NCBI RefSeq assembly: GCF_005049105.1
Contig: NZ_SUKA01000002.1
Span: 743,723 to 807,722, forward strand
Direction of reading: 5' to 3'
Source of the DNA: Sphingobacterium alkalisoli
Lineage (GTDB): Bacteria > Bacteroidota > Bacteroidia > Sphingobacteriales > Sphingobacteriaceae
DNA length: 64,000 nt
Position numbers and translations under genes: made by a program. The notes under the pieces were generated by a model. It did no database searches. It had not been told where the DNA came from and was given only the letters and a program-made list of their open reading frames with translations. Positions 28,417 through 37,971 of the stretch are shown here, in pieces; the first letter of the stretch is position 1, and every line of letters begins with the position of its first letter.

Positions 28417-30576
28417 ATGAATAACTTTTTAGATCACCTAAGTGAAGCATTTAGAATACCACTTACTAATCCTGTATTAGTTTTTGCCCTAGTTCTATTT
28501 ATAATATTACTCTCGCCAATTATTCTTCGTCCTATTAAAGTGCCGGGTATTATTGGATTTATTTTATTTGGTGTTATTCTAGGGCCTCATGGTTTGAATT
28601 GGTTGTCAAAAATAGATCAACAGACGGCTAATAAGACTGGTGTTGATGCAATAGATTTGTTTTCGACTATTGGCCTGTTGTATATTATGTTTATAGCAGG
28701 TCTGGAACTGGATATGAACGAATTTCAAAAAACGAAAAATAAAAGTGCATTGTTTGGTTTTTTGACATTTATTATTCCGATATCTATTGGGTTTCCTGTT
28801 TGTTACTACTTATTAGATTATAGTTTGTTGCCGAGTATTTTGATAGCCAGTATGTTTGCAACGCATACTTTGGTCACTTACCCCATCGTAACCAGTTATG
28901 GAATATCTAAAAATGAGGCTGTGGCCATTACTATTGGCGGTACAATACTGACTGATACAGCTGTTCTGATTATATTAGCTGTTATTAAGGGCGTAAACCA
29001 AGGTAATATTGGTTCTGAGTTCTGGATTACTCTAGGCGTGTCTTTTGCTATATTTCTCTTCATCATGTTCGGGTTAATTCCTCGGCTCGCCAAGTGGTTT
29101 TTCTCGCGAATAGAAGGAGAGAAAACAGCACACTATATATTTGTTTTGGCAGTCGTTTTCTTTGCTGCATTTTTGGCGGAAATTGCTGGCCTAGAACATA
29201 TTATTGGTGCTTTCGTAGCAGGACTGGCGCTTAACAAACTGATTCCTCATTCTTCGGCTTTGATGAACCGAATTGAATTTATCGGAAACGCTATATTTAT
29301 TCCTTTCTTTCTTATCTCGGTAGGGATGATTGTCGATGTAAGTGTTTTGACAAAAGGACCGACTGCGCTCATAGTAGCCTGTACATTGACTTTGGTAGCC
29401 GTTTTTGGAAAGTTTTTAGCCGCAACGGCGACTCAATTTGTATTTAAATATTCCAAAAGTCAGCGGAATTTAATATTTGGATTAAGCAATGCGCATGCGG
29501 CAGCTACTTTGGCCATTATAATGGTAGGTTATAATAGTGGTTTAATAGATGAAAACGTATTGAATGGCACCATCGTGCTAATACTTTTTACCTGTATAAT
29601 TGCCTCGCTAGTTACAGAGAATGCATCTAAAAAAGTGGTTCTGGAAGGATATCAGGATGAGCAGCATTTTGAACAGGTTCAAGAGAACGATGAACGGATT
29701 TTAATTCCTATTGCCAATTTAGATAAGATGGAACCCATATTAGACTTTGCAACATTGATTAAATCTAAGAAATCTCCTCATCCATTGAATATTCTAAGTG
29801 TGGTAACGAATGAAGAGCACGGAGAAAGGAATAAAGCTACGGCTCGGGAGAATCTGGATAAGATGGTGAAATATGCTTCGGGTGCGGAGACCGAGGTTGA
29901 GCTAATAACTGAAATAAATTATAATATTGCTGGTGGGATTAGTAACGTATCAAGAGAGGTTTTTGCTGACTGTCTTATTATGGGATGGCCGAGCGCAACC
30001 AGTTTTGTTGAGAAAATAGTAGGAGAAAAGACGGAAAGTATACTCAATAGAACAGATACGAATTTGTTCATGTGCCGTCTGGATAAACCTTTTATTTTAA
30101 ATAAATTGATTACCATTTTTGTACCTCCCATGGCGGAATCCGAAATGGGGTTTGAATTTTGGATGGAGAAAATGTTGAAATTATCACAGGAACTATCCCT
30201 CCCAATTTCTTATGTATGTAATAATCGAACGCAGAATGCAGTGGAAAGTATGTTGGATAAGCTCAATAGCAATGTGCTTTACACGTTTGAAAATTATGAA
30301 GAGTGGGATGATCTTTACGGGCTGGCAACTTTCTCCAATTCAGATTCGCTTTTGATATTTGTGTCATCTAGAAGTGGCGATGTGTCTTACAGGGATTCTT
30401 TGGATGGTTTGGCAAAACGGGTAGGGCGCTATTATCAACATCAGAATTTAATTTTGGTATTTCCCAGTAGGCATGAAAACCTACATATTGGTGAGTATGA
30501 AGATATACAGACCGCACCAATATTTAGAAAAATAAGCCGAGAAATTGGCAACATGTTTGGTAGAGATAAATCATAA
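28417..30576 (+). CDS. Cation:proton antiporter (CPA2/KefB-like) with C-terminal USP-like domain
   Basis: The 719-residue protein has about 12-13 membrane segments in the first 400 residues with the Na+/H+ exchanger pattern ([50 protein letters not shown]) and a cytoplasmic C-terminus of about 300 residues resembling two universal-stress-type domains. It exchanges K+ or Na+ for protons; the ion cannot be assigned from sequence. Confidence 0.9.
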   Translation: MNNFLDHLSEAFRIPLTNPVLVFALVLFIILLSPIILRPIKVPGIIGFILFGVILGPHGLNWLSKIDQQTANKTGVDAIDLFSTIGLLYIMFIAGLELDMNEFQKTKNKSALFGFLTFIIPISIGFPVCYYLLDYSLLPSILIASMFATHTLVTYPIVTSYGISKNEAVAITIGGTILTDTAVLIILAVIKGVNQGNIGSEFWITLGVSFAIFLFIMFGLIPRLAKWFFSRIEGEKTAHYIFVLAVVFFAAFLAEIAGLEHIIGAFVAGLALNKLIPHSSALMNRIEFIGNAIFIPFFLISVGMIVDVSVLTKGPTALIVACTLTLVAVFGKFLAATATQFVFKYSKSQRNLIFGLSNAHAAATLAIIMVGYNSGLIDENVLNGTIVLILFTCIIASLVTENASKKVVLEGYQDEQHFEQVQENDERILIPIANLDKMEPILDFATLIKSKKSPHPLNILSVVTNEEHGERNKATARENLDKMVKYASGAETEVELITEINYNIAGGISNVSREVFADCLIMGWPSATSFVEKIVGEKTESILNRTDTNLFMCRLDKPFILNKLITIFVPPMAESEMGFEFWMEKMLKLSQELSLPISYVCNNRTQNAVESMLDKLNSNVLYTFENYEEWDDLYGLATFSNSDSLLIFVSSRSGDVSYRDSLDGLAKRVGRYYQHQNLILVFPSRHENLHIGEYEDIQTAPIFRKISREIGNMFGRDKS

Positions 30577-30592
30577 CTTTATAATTTTACTT

Positions 30593-31855
30593 ATGAGCGA
30601 AAAAATCATAATGGGTTCAGATGGACAATTATCCGTTCCGAATCATACAATTATCCCCTTCATCATCGGCGATGGAATAGGACCTGATATCTGGCGTGCG
30701 GCGGTAAGAGTTTTTGATGCAGCGGTTAATAAAGGATATGGAGGGCAGCGAAGTATTACCTGGAAAGAGGTGTTGGCTGGTGAAAAAGCTTTTAATGAGA
30801 CAGGCAGTTGGCTCCCTAAAGAAACTTTGGATGTTTTTCGGACATATTTAGTGGGGATTAAAGGACCTCTTACAACCCCTATCGGTGAGGGGATAAGATC
30901 ACTGAATGTAGCGCTGCGGAAGGAGCTGGATCTGTATGTGTGCCTGCGACCTACTAAGTGGTATGAAGGCGTTCCGTCTCCGATAAAGAATCCTCAAAAT
31001 GTGAATATGGTGGTTTTTAGGGAAAATACGGAGGATATCTATGCAGGTATTGAATTTGCTGCTGGTACAGATGAAGCACAAAAACTTCAGCGATTTCTGA
31101 AACAAGAAGCTCATGTTGTGTACAATTTCACAGATACAACCGGAATCGGAATTAAACTGGTCTCGGAAGAGGGGTCTAAACGATTGATGCGATCCGCAAT
31201 AGAGTATGCAATTGCACATGGTTTGCCTTCGGTTACCGTTGTTCATAAAGGAAATATAATGAAGTATACAGAGGGTGCATTCAAAAAATGGAGTTTTGAG
31301 GTGGCGGAGACGGAATATGGAGATGTGACCTATACTTGGGGCCAGTGGGAGAGAGTAAGGGCTGAAAAAGGGCAGGAAGCCGCTAATGCAGCACAAAAAG
31401 AAGCGGAAGAACAGGGTAGGATCATTGTCAAAGATATGATCGCGGATAATTTTCTACAACAGATTCTACTAGCCCCGAAAGATTTTTCGGTAATAGCCAC
31501 TTTGAATTTGAATGGAGATTATATTTCTGATGCTTTGGCTGCTATGGTAGGGGGAATCGGAATTGCCCCGGGAGCCAATATAAATTATAAAACAGGACAT
31601 GCTATTTTCGAGGCTACTCACGGAACGGCACCCAGATTTGCGAATACCAATACCATGAATCCTTCCTCGGTAATTCTGAGCGGAGTGATGATGTTGGAAT
31701 ATATGGGCTGGCAAGAGGCGGCTGATATTATCGTGAAAGCATTGTCTCAAACTATTAAAAATAAGACTGTTACGGTAGATTTTTATAATCTTATGGACGA
31801 TGCTCTTTTAATGAAAACGAGTGAATTCGCAGACAAAATAATCGAAAAATTTTAG
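30593..31855 (+). CDS. icd: Isocitrate dehydrogenase (NADP-dependent)
   Basis: The 420-residue protein has [18 protein letters not shown], the substrate-binding [29 protein letters not shown], and the cofactor motif [10 protein letters not shown]. It converts isocitrate to 2-oxoglutarate in the TCA cycle. The frame extends upstream into the antiporter gene, but ATG 30593 gives the standard N-terminus and avoids the overlap. Confidence 0.94.
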   Translation: MSEKIIMGSDGQLSVPNHTIIPFIIGDGIGPDIWRAAVRVFDAAVNKGYGGQRSITWKEVLAGEKAFNETGSWLPKETLDVFRTYLVGIKGPLTTPIGEGIRSLNVALRKELDLYVCLRPTKWYEGVPSPIKNPQNVNMVVFRENTEDIYAGIEFAAGTDEAQKLQRFLKQEAHVVYNFTDTTGIGIKLVSEEGSKRLMRSAIEYAIAHGLPSVTVVHKGNIMKYTEGAFKKWSFEVAETEYGDVTYTWGQWERVRAEKGQEAANAAQKEAEEQGRIIVKDMIADNFLQQILLAPKDFSVIATLNLNGDYISDALAAMVGGIGIAPGANINYKTGHAIFEATHGTAPRFANTNTMNPSSVILSGVMMLEYMGWQEAADIIVKALSQTIKNKTVTVDFYNLMDDALLMKTSEFADKIIEKF

Positions 31856-31886
31856 ATTAATCATAGAAATACATGTGCTAACATTT

Positions 31887-32579
31887 TTAAAGAGAGCTTT
31901 CGACTAGTTTCTTGAGCTCTCCATGCTCCTTAATGCGTATAGAACGTCCCTCTGTAAGAATAAGATTCTTTGCCGATAGGTCATTTAATGTTCTAAAAAC
32001 AGTTTCATAAGTTGTCCCGGCGAAATCTGCCAAGTTCTGTCTGCTCAGATTAACATCAATAAATCCCGCTTCGTTGATTCCAAATTGCTCTTCTAAATTG
32101 AGTATAGCTAATATAATTCTCTCTTTGACCAGCATATGGGCTAGATTTAACATTTTGGATTCTGAACTTTTAAGTTCGTCTGCAAAAAATAACATCAACT
32201 GATAAGTTAATTCTGTATTTACCTTTAAGGTCGATAAGAAAAAATCAAGTTCGATAAAACACACAGTGGTTGTCTCTAAGGCAGTCGCAGATATCGGGAA
32301 AATAGAATTTTGGCTACCTAAACCGCGATGTCCAATAATGTCTCCATTACAGGCGAAGCGTATGATAATTTCTTTTTCACCCCATTTTTTGTGAACCTTC
32401 ACCTTTCCGTTGTACACAAAATAAATTCCATTAACTGGATCTCCCTCGTGGATGATCTGTTCTCCTTTCTTGAATAGAAGGTTTTTACGATTTAGGTCAA
32501 TAGAATGTTTCCAATCATCAATCGCTAAGCGGCACATAAAGCAGCTTTTTAAATCACAGTTTTTTTTGCTTTTTTTCAT
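31887..32579 (-). CDS. Crp/Fnr family regulator with FNR-like cysteines
   Basis: The 230-residue protein has a cNMP-fold sensor domain (EGDPVNGIYFVYNGKVKVHK) and a C-terminal winged helix (LSRQNLADFAGTTYETVFRTL). Three N-terminal cysteines (Cys8, Cys13, Cys16) and Cys107 are present; Cys107 in TTTVCFIEL aligns with E. coli FNR Cys122 (TSMVCEIPF). This suggests an oxygen-labile [4Fe-4S] cluster, although the N-terminal spacing C-x4-C-x2-C differs from FNR. The recognition helix keeps Glu and Arg (ETVFR versus ETISR). Confidence 0.88.
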   Translation of the reverse strand: MKKSKKNCDLKSCFMCRLAIDDWKHSIDLNRKNLLFKKGEQIIHEGDPVNGIYFVYNGKVKVHKKWGEKEIIIRFACNGDIIGHRGLGSQNSIFPISATALETTTVCFIELDFFLSTLKVNTELTYQLMLFFADELKSSESKMLNLAHMLVKERIILAILNLEEQFGINEAGFIDVNLSRQNLADFAGTTYETVFRTLNDLSAKNLILTEGRSIRIKEHGELKKLVESSL

Positions 32580-32716
32580 AACGTTTAAACTCTATTTCAG
32601 AGATTTAATTGGATTCTGTACATATGATAGAAGGACTTGTTAACGATTACAATTGGAAATTTGATATTTCGAATTTGCTGAACCCATTAAAGCCTTTGTT
32701 ATCATTTCTTTAGATA

Positions 32717-32744
32717 CAAAAAAAGCCCAATCTTTCGATGAGCT
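32717..32744 (-). terminator. Terminator after tRNA-Lys
   Basis: On the minus strand, AGCTCATC, a GAAA tetraloop, GATTGGGCT with one bulged T, then seven T. Confidence 0.8.
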
Positions 32745-32751
32745 TATGTTG

Positions 32752-32824
32752 TGATCCCGCTGGGATTCGAACCCAGGACCCATACATTAAAAGTGTATTG
32801 CTCTACCAGCTGAGCTACGGAATC
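32752..32824 (-). tRNA. tRNA-Lys (anticodon TTT)
   Basis: On the minus strand the 73-nt sequence has a 7-bp acceptor stem (GATTCCG with CGGGATC), D-arm TAGCTCAGCTGGTAGAGCA, anticodon loop CTTTTAA flanked by ATACA/TGTAT, and T-arm GGGTTCGAATCCC. The anticodon is TTT. The CCA end is not encoded. Confidence 0.97.
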
Positions 32825-32984
32825 GTAATTCGTTTCCGAATTATCCTTCGATGTTCGAAGTGATGCAAATGTAGAAAAATCTTCAATATAGACCAAATTA
32901 AATGGTTTTTATTTTATTTAAAAAGTATTAAGTGTTTGTTTTTCAGTTTAAAAAATAATCTATTTTATTCTTCTTAATAAACAA

Positions 32985-33845
32985 TTACAGCTTTTTTGCG
33001 CTTATCATGCGATCTACACCATTGATATCTTTTAAAATCTGTACTTGTGTAAATCCCTTTTTGCAAAGTAGGGATGCCGTTTCGTTACTTAAATACTGAT
33101 TGATCTCGAAATAGAGGGTGCCTGTTTTTTCAAGGTGCTTTAATGCAAAGTCAGAAATGTAATCATAAAAAATTAGAGGGGCGCTACTTTCTACAAATAA
33201 TGCGAGCTGTGGTTCAAATGCGAGTACATTTTGATGCATATCTTTCTTTTCTGCCGGTGTGATGTAAGGAGGGTTACTGACGATAATGTCAAATCGTTCG
33301 TCGTTGGTAAACAAAAACTCCCATTCTAAAATATCTGCAAGGATAAATTGAATGGTTACAGCGTGCTTTTCTGCGTTTTTTTTTGCAATTTCAAGAGCTT
33401 CTGAAGAAATATCGATAGCCCAAATCTGCGCATCTTTTAAATGCTTGGCGACACTTATAGGGATACATCCGGTGCCTGTTCCTATATCTATTAGATGTAA
33501 ATTTCGCTGTGTTCTGTGTGTTTTCACGATCAAATCGACCAGTTCTTCTGTCTCGGGTCTGGGAATTAATGTATGTTTATCGACATTAAACTCAATTCCA
33601 TAAAAATGTGCTGTATTGGTGAGATGCTGTATGGGCCGACCTTTCTTTAACTGATCGAGCATTTCAATCAATTGTTGCTGCTGGTCGGGAGTAATACTGT
33701 TGTTTTTTTCGATAAGATAGTTTCCTTTTTTTAGATGTCCGATATGTTCGATAGCAATATAGAAAATCGCATTAATTTCTGCTGAATCATAAAGATTGGA
33801 TAATTCGTCTAAAAAAGCTCGTTCTATATCACGCCATGTGTTCAT
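32985..33845 (-). CDS. prmC: Peptide chain release factor N5-glutamine methyltransferase
   Basis: The 286-residue protein has the PrmC N-terminal helical domain, the SAM site LIDIGTGTGCIPISVA and the catalytic motif NPPYI (VSNPPYITPAEK). It methylates the Gln of the GGQ motif of release factors. TAAGTTTG ends 4 nt before its ATG, so the mRNA may be leaderless. It diverges from ribD, which has the same arrangement. Confidence 0.95.
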   Translation of the reverse strand: MNTWRDIERAFLDELSNLYDSAEINAIFYIAIEHIGHLKKGNYLIEKNNSITPDQQQQLIEMLDQLKKGRPIQHLTNTAHFYGIEFNVDKHTLIPRPETEELVDLIVKTHRTQRNLHLIDIGTGTGCIPISVAKHLKDAQIWAIDISSEALEIAKKNAEKHAVTIQFILADILEWEFLFTNDERFDIIVSNPPYITPAEKKDMHQNVLAFEPQLALFVESSAPLIFYDYISDFALKHLEKTGTLYFEINQYLSNETASLLCKKGFTQVQILKDINGVDRMISAKKL

Positions 33846-33849
33846 CGTA

Positions 33850-33857
33850 CAAACTTA
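33850..33857 (-). promoter_or_regulatory. -7 box TAAGTTTG 4 nt before prmC
   Basis: An exact TAnnTTTG match on the minus strand that ends 4 nt before the prmC ATG at 33845. No clear TTG is seen at -33. Confidence 0.5.
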
Positions 33858-33888
33858 CAATATTATACATTATTTAGACCTAATTCAC

Positions 33889-33896
33889 TAAGTTTG
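33889..33896 (+). promoter_or_regulatory. -7 box TAAGTTTG 4 nt before ribD
   Basis: The same octamer as before prmC, on the plus strand, ending 4 nt before the ribD ATG at 33901. No clear TTG is seen at -33. Confidence 0.5.
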
Positions 33897-33900
33897 TTTT

Positions 33901-34956
33901 ATGGATAAGCATGAACGTTATATGCAAAGATGTTTGGATCTTGCTGTTTTAGGAATTGGAACAGTAGCCCCGAATCCAATGGTCGGTGCAGTCATTGTTT
34001 ATGATGACACTATAATCGGAGAAGGGTACACTTCGCCATATGGCGGTCCTCATGCGGAGGTCAATGCTGTACAGTCTGCGATTACAACATATGGAATAGA
34101 AAAAGCGCGTCGTCTATTAACCAACAGCACCATTTACGTAAGTTTGGAACCCTGTGCGCATTTTGGAAAAACGCCCCCCTGCGCCGATATGCTGATAGCT
34201 TATGGTTTTCCAAAAGTTGTTATAGGTTGCTTGGATCCCTTTTCGAAAGTAAATGGTTTGGGAGTTGAGAAACTTGAGTCAGCTGGAATAACGGTTGTTA
34301 AAGGAATTTTGGAAAAGGAATGTCAATTTATAAATCGGAGATTTTTTACTCAAATAAATAATAATAGACCTTATGTAGTTTTGAAGTGGGCGGAAACTGA
34401 AGATGGATATTTTGCCCCGGCGGATACTGCTCAGCGTTGGATAACCAACGCAGCAAGCAAACAGTTGGTGCATAAGTGGCGGAGTGAAGAAGATGCGATC
34501 TTAGTGGGGCGAAATACGGCTTTGATTGATAATCCGAGTTTAACAAATCGCTATTGGAAAGGGAAGTCTCCAAAACGTATTTTGCTCGATAGGGATCTTG
34601 ATGTTCCCTCCGACTATCACCTTTTGGATCAATCTACAGAAACCATTGTTTTTAACACCATTAAATCGGAGTGGAATCTAAATCTTAAATATATTGAAAT
34701 CGAAAACTTCGATCTGTATCTGCCTCAAAGTGTTTTATATCAGTTGTACCTGATGGATGTGCAGTCCATCCTTATTGAAGGGGGAGCTAAAACGCTGCAA
34801 ATGTTTATTAATGCGGGCTTATGGGACGAAGCAAGAATATTTGTTTCTGAAGAAACGTGGGGGGCAGGACTGGTATCCCCAAAAATAGATGGCATTTTGG
34901 ATGGAAAACTAAACGTTTCCAATGATCAGTTATTGATCTATCATCCAATTCTTTAA
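33901..34956 (+). CDS. ribD: Bifunctional riboflavin deaminase/reductase RibD
   Basis: The 351-residue protein has an N-terminal zinc deaminase domain (HAEVNAV, then PCAHFGKTPPCADML) and a C-terminal reductase domain (RPYVVLKWAETEDGYF, WRSEEDAILVGRNTALIDNP, LIEGGAKTLQMFI). It catalyses two steps of riboflavin synthesis after GTP cyclohydrolase II. Other rib genes are not in the window. Confidence 0.96.
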   Translation: MDKHERYMQRCLDLAVLGIGTVAPNPMVGAVIVYDDTIIGEGYTSPYGGPHAEVNAVQSAITTYGIEKARRLLTNSTIYVSLEPCAHFGKTPPCADMLIAYGFPKVVIGCLDPFSKVNGLGVEKLESAGITVVKGILEKECQFINRRFFTQINNNRPYVVLKWAETEDGYFAPADTAQRWITNAASKQLVHKWRSEEDAILVGRNTALIDNPSLTNRYWKGKSPKRILLDRDLDVPSDYHLLDQSTETIVFNTIKSEWNLNLKYIEIENFDLYLPQSVLYQLYLMDVQSILIEGGAKTLQMFINAGLWDEARIFVSEETWGAGLVSPKIDGILDGKLNVSNDQLLIYHPIL

Positions 34957-34999
34957 TAATTTATTTTAAAATAACCTATTAAAGCGGTAGATTTATATT

Positions 35000-36277
35000 A
35001 TGTCATTTCCAGAAGAATTACTCCACTTCATCTGGCGTTTTCGCTTATATAGCCACCTGAATTTAGAAACTTCTGATGGAGACCCGTTACGTATATTAGA
35101 GATAGGACTATATAATGTTAATGCGGGCCCGGACTTTGAATTCGCGTGTGTTCGAATAGGTGATACACTGTTTTATGGCCACATAGAGATTCATATTAAT
35201 GCTAAAGACTGGAGAAAACATGGTCACGCATCTGATCCAGCATACAATAATACAGTATTACATGTGGTATGGAATAATGACTTTTCGGTACGACGATCAG
35301 ATAGTACTAAAATTCCGACCTTATGTTTACAATCTTATGTAGAAGAGGAAAGATTGTTGAAATATCAGTCGCTTGTCCAAAGTCTGAAGTGGATACCCTG
35401 CGAAAACCAAATTCATCTAGTGGATGACGTTGTTGTTTATCCGTGGTTAAGTCGACTTACCATTGAGCGCTTAGAGGCCAAATACGAATATATTTTCAAG
35501 ATGGTTCAGGAATACAAACAGGATTGGGAGCGGGTGTTGGGCGTTATACTGGGAAGAGCATTCGGTATGCAAGTAAACTCGAACGCTTTTGAAAAGTTGA
35601 TGCTCACTCTGGATTTAGCTTTATTCCAAAAGTACCAAAACGATAGCGTAAAAATGAGCAGTTTGCTGTTTGGAACAGCAGGTTTTTTGAATCGGGACAT
35701 GAAGGACGATCATTCCAAAGTATTACGATCAGAATTTGAATACTTAAGGAAGCTACACAAAATAGAGCCAATGAGGGTAGAAGAGTGGAAGTTTTTACGT
35801 ATGAGACCCTACAATTTTCCTACTTATCGTATTGCACAGCTAACCACGTTATTGAGTAACAAGTCTTATTGGTTTGAGTTTATTTTGAAGGAAGATAGGG
35901 AAACTATTTCTACTACGATTCAATCGTTCAACCTCAATAGTTATTGGAAAGATCATTATAGGTTTGAGAAGCAGACGAAAGTTCATTCCCTTGCGTGGTC
36001 TAAGGATTTTATATCTCACCTTTTTATTAATTGCTTTGTGCCTATTGTGTTTGCATATGGTAAGTTTTATAGTGTGGAAAAATATATGGATAAAGCTATG
36101 CAATGGCTGGAGGAAATAGGGACGGAAAGCAATTCTGTCATTGCAAGGTTTAAAAAAATGAGCTTGAAAGCGAGTACGGCTGCCGATTCGCAAGCCTTAT
36201 TGCATCTGAAGAAAAATTATTGTGATGGTAAAAAATGTTTACAATGTGCAATCGGTGTATCGCTTTTAAAACACTAA
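35000..36277 (+). CDS. DUF2851 family protein
   Basis: The 425-residue protein matches DUF2851 across its length (EELLHFIWRF, NVNAGPDFEFACVRIG, YGHIEIHINAKDW, HVVWNND). Function is unknown. The N-terminal GPDF (Asp45) and GHIEIH (Glu63) resemble a PD-(D/E)xK nuclease core with the last lysine replaced by His65, and four cysteines (Cys134; Cys408, Cys413, Cys416) have a spacing that recalls Fe-S nucleases. This is an inference. It converges on, and overlaps by 4 nt, the ankyrin gene. Confidence 0.85.
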   Translation: MSFPEELLHFIWRFRLYSHLNLETSDGDPLRILEIGLYNVNAGPDFEFACVRIGDTLFYGHIEIHINAKDWRKHGHASDPAYNNTVLHVVWNNDFSVRRSDSTKIPTLCLQSYVEEERLLKYQSLVQSLKWIPCENQIHLVDDVVVYPWLSRLTIERLEAKYEYIFKMVQEYKQDWERVLGVILGRAFGMQVNSNAFEKLMLTLDLALFQKYQNDSVKMSSLLFGTAGFLNRDMKDDHSKVLRSEFEYLRKLHKIEPMRVEEWKFLRMRPYNFPTYRIAQLTTLLSNKSYWFEFILKEDRETISTTIQSFNLNSYWKDHYRFEKQTKVHSLAWSKDFISHLFINCFVPIVFAYGKFYSVEKYMDKAMQWLEEIGTESNSVIARFKKMSLKASTAADSQALLHLKKNYCDGKKCLQCAIGVSLLKH

Positions 36278-36927
36278 TTTACCTTCAAAATCTCTGCTAT
36301 TTCCTGAAAACCTTTATCTGCGGCCAAATCTGCCGCTGTTGCTCCTAAGTCTGTTGCGATTGATATATTTGCGCCTTGTTCCAATAGTAAAATAATTAGT
36401 TCGATATTACCATGCTGAGCCGCTAAATGTAAAGGGGTAATACGCGCTGCCTGCACTACATTTACTTCAGCTCCTGCTTCAATAAGCATTTTACTTATTA
36501 TATCGTTATTGATGCCTAACGAAGCATGGAGCGGATATACGTTATAGCCGTTTTGCGAAGGTATATTTGGATCCGCGTGATGGGCCAGCAAAATTCTTAC
36601 AATATCTTCTTTGCCAAAATGCGAGGCTATGCCAATAGGGGTAAACCCGTGGCCTGAAATTTCGTTAATTACTTCCGGTTTTTGCTCAACCATCATCTGC
36701 ACGTGTTGTGCTAACCCCGCGGCACATGCTTCATGTATGGTTATTGATGTAATGTATTTTAAAATTGTCTGTACGATTTGGGATTTATGGTAATAACAGG
36801 CCAATAAAAGAGGTGAAATATCATGGCTTGTATTTTCTTTAACCAAGTAAGGGTGTTTACTAAGTAATAAATCTAAATCTTGAAAGTTACCGGTTTCAAT
36901 ATATTCCTCAAGTACTGTTAAGCTCAT
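36274..36927 (-). CDS. Ankyrin repeat protein
   Basis: The 217-residue protein is built of about five or six ankyrin repeats (HDISPLLLACYYHKSQIVQTIL, GFTPIGIASHFGKEDIVRIL, RITPLHLAAQHGNIELIILL). No signal peptide or other domain is visible. It presumably binds a protein partner, which is unknown. Confidence 0.9.
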   Translation of the reverse strand: MSLTVLEEYIETGNFQDLDLLLSKHPYLVKENTSHDISPLLLACYYHKSQIVQTILKYITSITIHEACAAGLAQHVQMMVEQKPEVINEISGHGFTPIGIASHFGKEDIVRILLAHHADPNIPSQNGYNVYPLHASLGINNDIISKMLIEAGAEVNVVQAARITPLHLAAQHGNIELIILLLEQGANISIATDLGATAADLAADKGFQEIAEILKVN

Positions 36928-37140
36928 TTTTGAATTTCCTATTTCTCAGCACCGAAATAAAGAAAAAAATATGGATTCGACACTAATTGTGAGTAAAATT
37001 TCTTTTGTGGATTAATAATACTGGTTTTTACGAAATCTTTCTCCGATATACTTTTTTGTTTTTAAAATGTAAAAAAAAGTTTTTATGTAGTATTTAAACT
37101 ACAAATTTTTAATCTTAGTGCTTCAAGAACCGATAAAGTA

Positions 37141-37170
37141 TTGCAAATAACGAAAGGTTACGTACTTTTG
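37141..37170 (+). promoter_or_regulatory. Promoter of candidate small RNA
   Basis: TTG (37141-37143), a 19-nt spacer and TACTTTTG (37163-37170). The predicted start 4-5 nt later coincides with the base of the first RNA hairpin. Confidence 0.7.
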
Positions 37171-37174
37171 TAGA

Positions 37175-37245
37175 GCCCTCCCCAAGGGCATGTTTTTCAT
37201 AGGTAGATGTAGGGTCGAATATTTCTTATTCGGCCCTTCTTTTTC
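37175..37245 (+). ncRNA. Candidate ~70-nt small RNA with own promoter and terminator
   Basis: In the 416-nt gap between the ankyrin gene and ubiX, a consensus promoter is followed by a stem GCCCT/AGGGC (37175-37189), a single-stranded middle of about 20 nt, and an intrinsic terminator AGGGTCGAAT/ATTCGGCCCT (37211-37237) with TTCTTTTT. The predicted RNA begins at the first stem. ubiX has its own -7 box, so this is probably an independent RNA rather than a leader. I do not recognise an RNA family. The rest of the gap (36928-37140) is AT-rich with nothing seen. Confidence 0.55.
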
Positions 37246-37331
37246 ACAAGTATTTCTCTCCGCTTACAGTCATCAAGCTATTTACTCTTTTTGGTTTACC
37301 GCTGTTGCCCCCAATCCTTAAGGTTTTTTTA

Positions 37332-37339
37332 TAGCTTTG
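37332..37339 (+). promoter_or_regulatory. -7 box TAGCTTTG 4 nt before ubiX
   Basis: Exact TAnnTTTG match ending 4 nt before the ubiX ATG at 37344. A TTG occurs 24 nt upstream, slightly beyond the usual spacing. Confidence 0.5.
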
Positions 37340-37343
37340 CGTT

Positions 37344-37916
37344 ATGAAACGAAAAATCGTCATCGCAGTTACCGGAGCATCTGGTTCAATTTATGCTAAA
37401 GTATTGTTGGATAAACTGAGTCTACTGACGGATCAGTTGGAGGAGATTAGTATTGTTATGTCAGATAATGCTAAGGATGTCTGGAAGTTTGAATTACAAA
37501 ATGAAGGGTTTAATACGTATCCCTTCGTATGTTATTCTAAAGATGATTTTATGGCGCCTTTTGCGTCGGGGTCGGCAAATTTTGATACGATGATTGTCTG
37601 CCCCTGTTCGATGGGGACTTTAGCACGAATAGCAAACGGCACCTCTTCGGATTTGACTACCCGATCTGCTGATGTTATTTTGAAAGAAAGAAGAAAATTG
37701 ATTCTTGTTGTTCGGGAAACTCCTTTAAATATGATACATTTACAAAACATGCTAACGGTGACCCAGGCAGGTGGAATTATTTGTCCGGCTAGTCCGTCGT
37801 TTTACAGCCGACCGCAGGGCTTAGAAGAAATGGTCGCAACGGTGGTGGACAGGGTAATCTCATTGACTGGTCTTAAGATAGATAGTTACGAATGGGGACA
37901 GAGCACGAATAAATAG
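37344..37916 (+). CDS. ubiX: Flavin prenyltransferase UbiX
   Basis: The 190-residue protein has the UbiX N-terminus (IVIAVTGASGSIYAKVLLD), CPCSMGTLARIANGTSSDLT and the RKLILVVRETPLNMIHLQNM segment with the dimethylallyl-phosphate-binding arginine. It prenylates FMN to make the cofactor of UbiD-type decarboxylases. A UbiD partner is not in the window. Confidence 0.94.
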   Translation: MKRKIVIAVTGASGSIYAKVLLDKLSLLTDQLEEISIVMSDNAKDVWKFELQNEGFNTYPFVCYSKDDFMAPFASGSANFDTMIVCPCSMGTLARIANGTSSDLTTRSADVILKERRKLILVVRETPLNMIHLQNMLTVTQAGGIICPASPSFYSRPQGLEEMVATVVDRVISLTGLKIDSYEWGQSTNK

Positions 37917-37971
37917 TCTTGAAAAAGGGGAGGTGACATATAGCTTGCTTTAATATTGGAGGCGATTATAA

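Noticed and set aside
37190..37321. 43-codon frame overlapping the candidate small RNA
   Set aside because: It runs through the terminator hairpin and lacks start context; it is better explained by the RNA gene.
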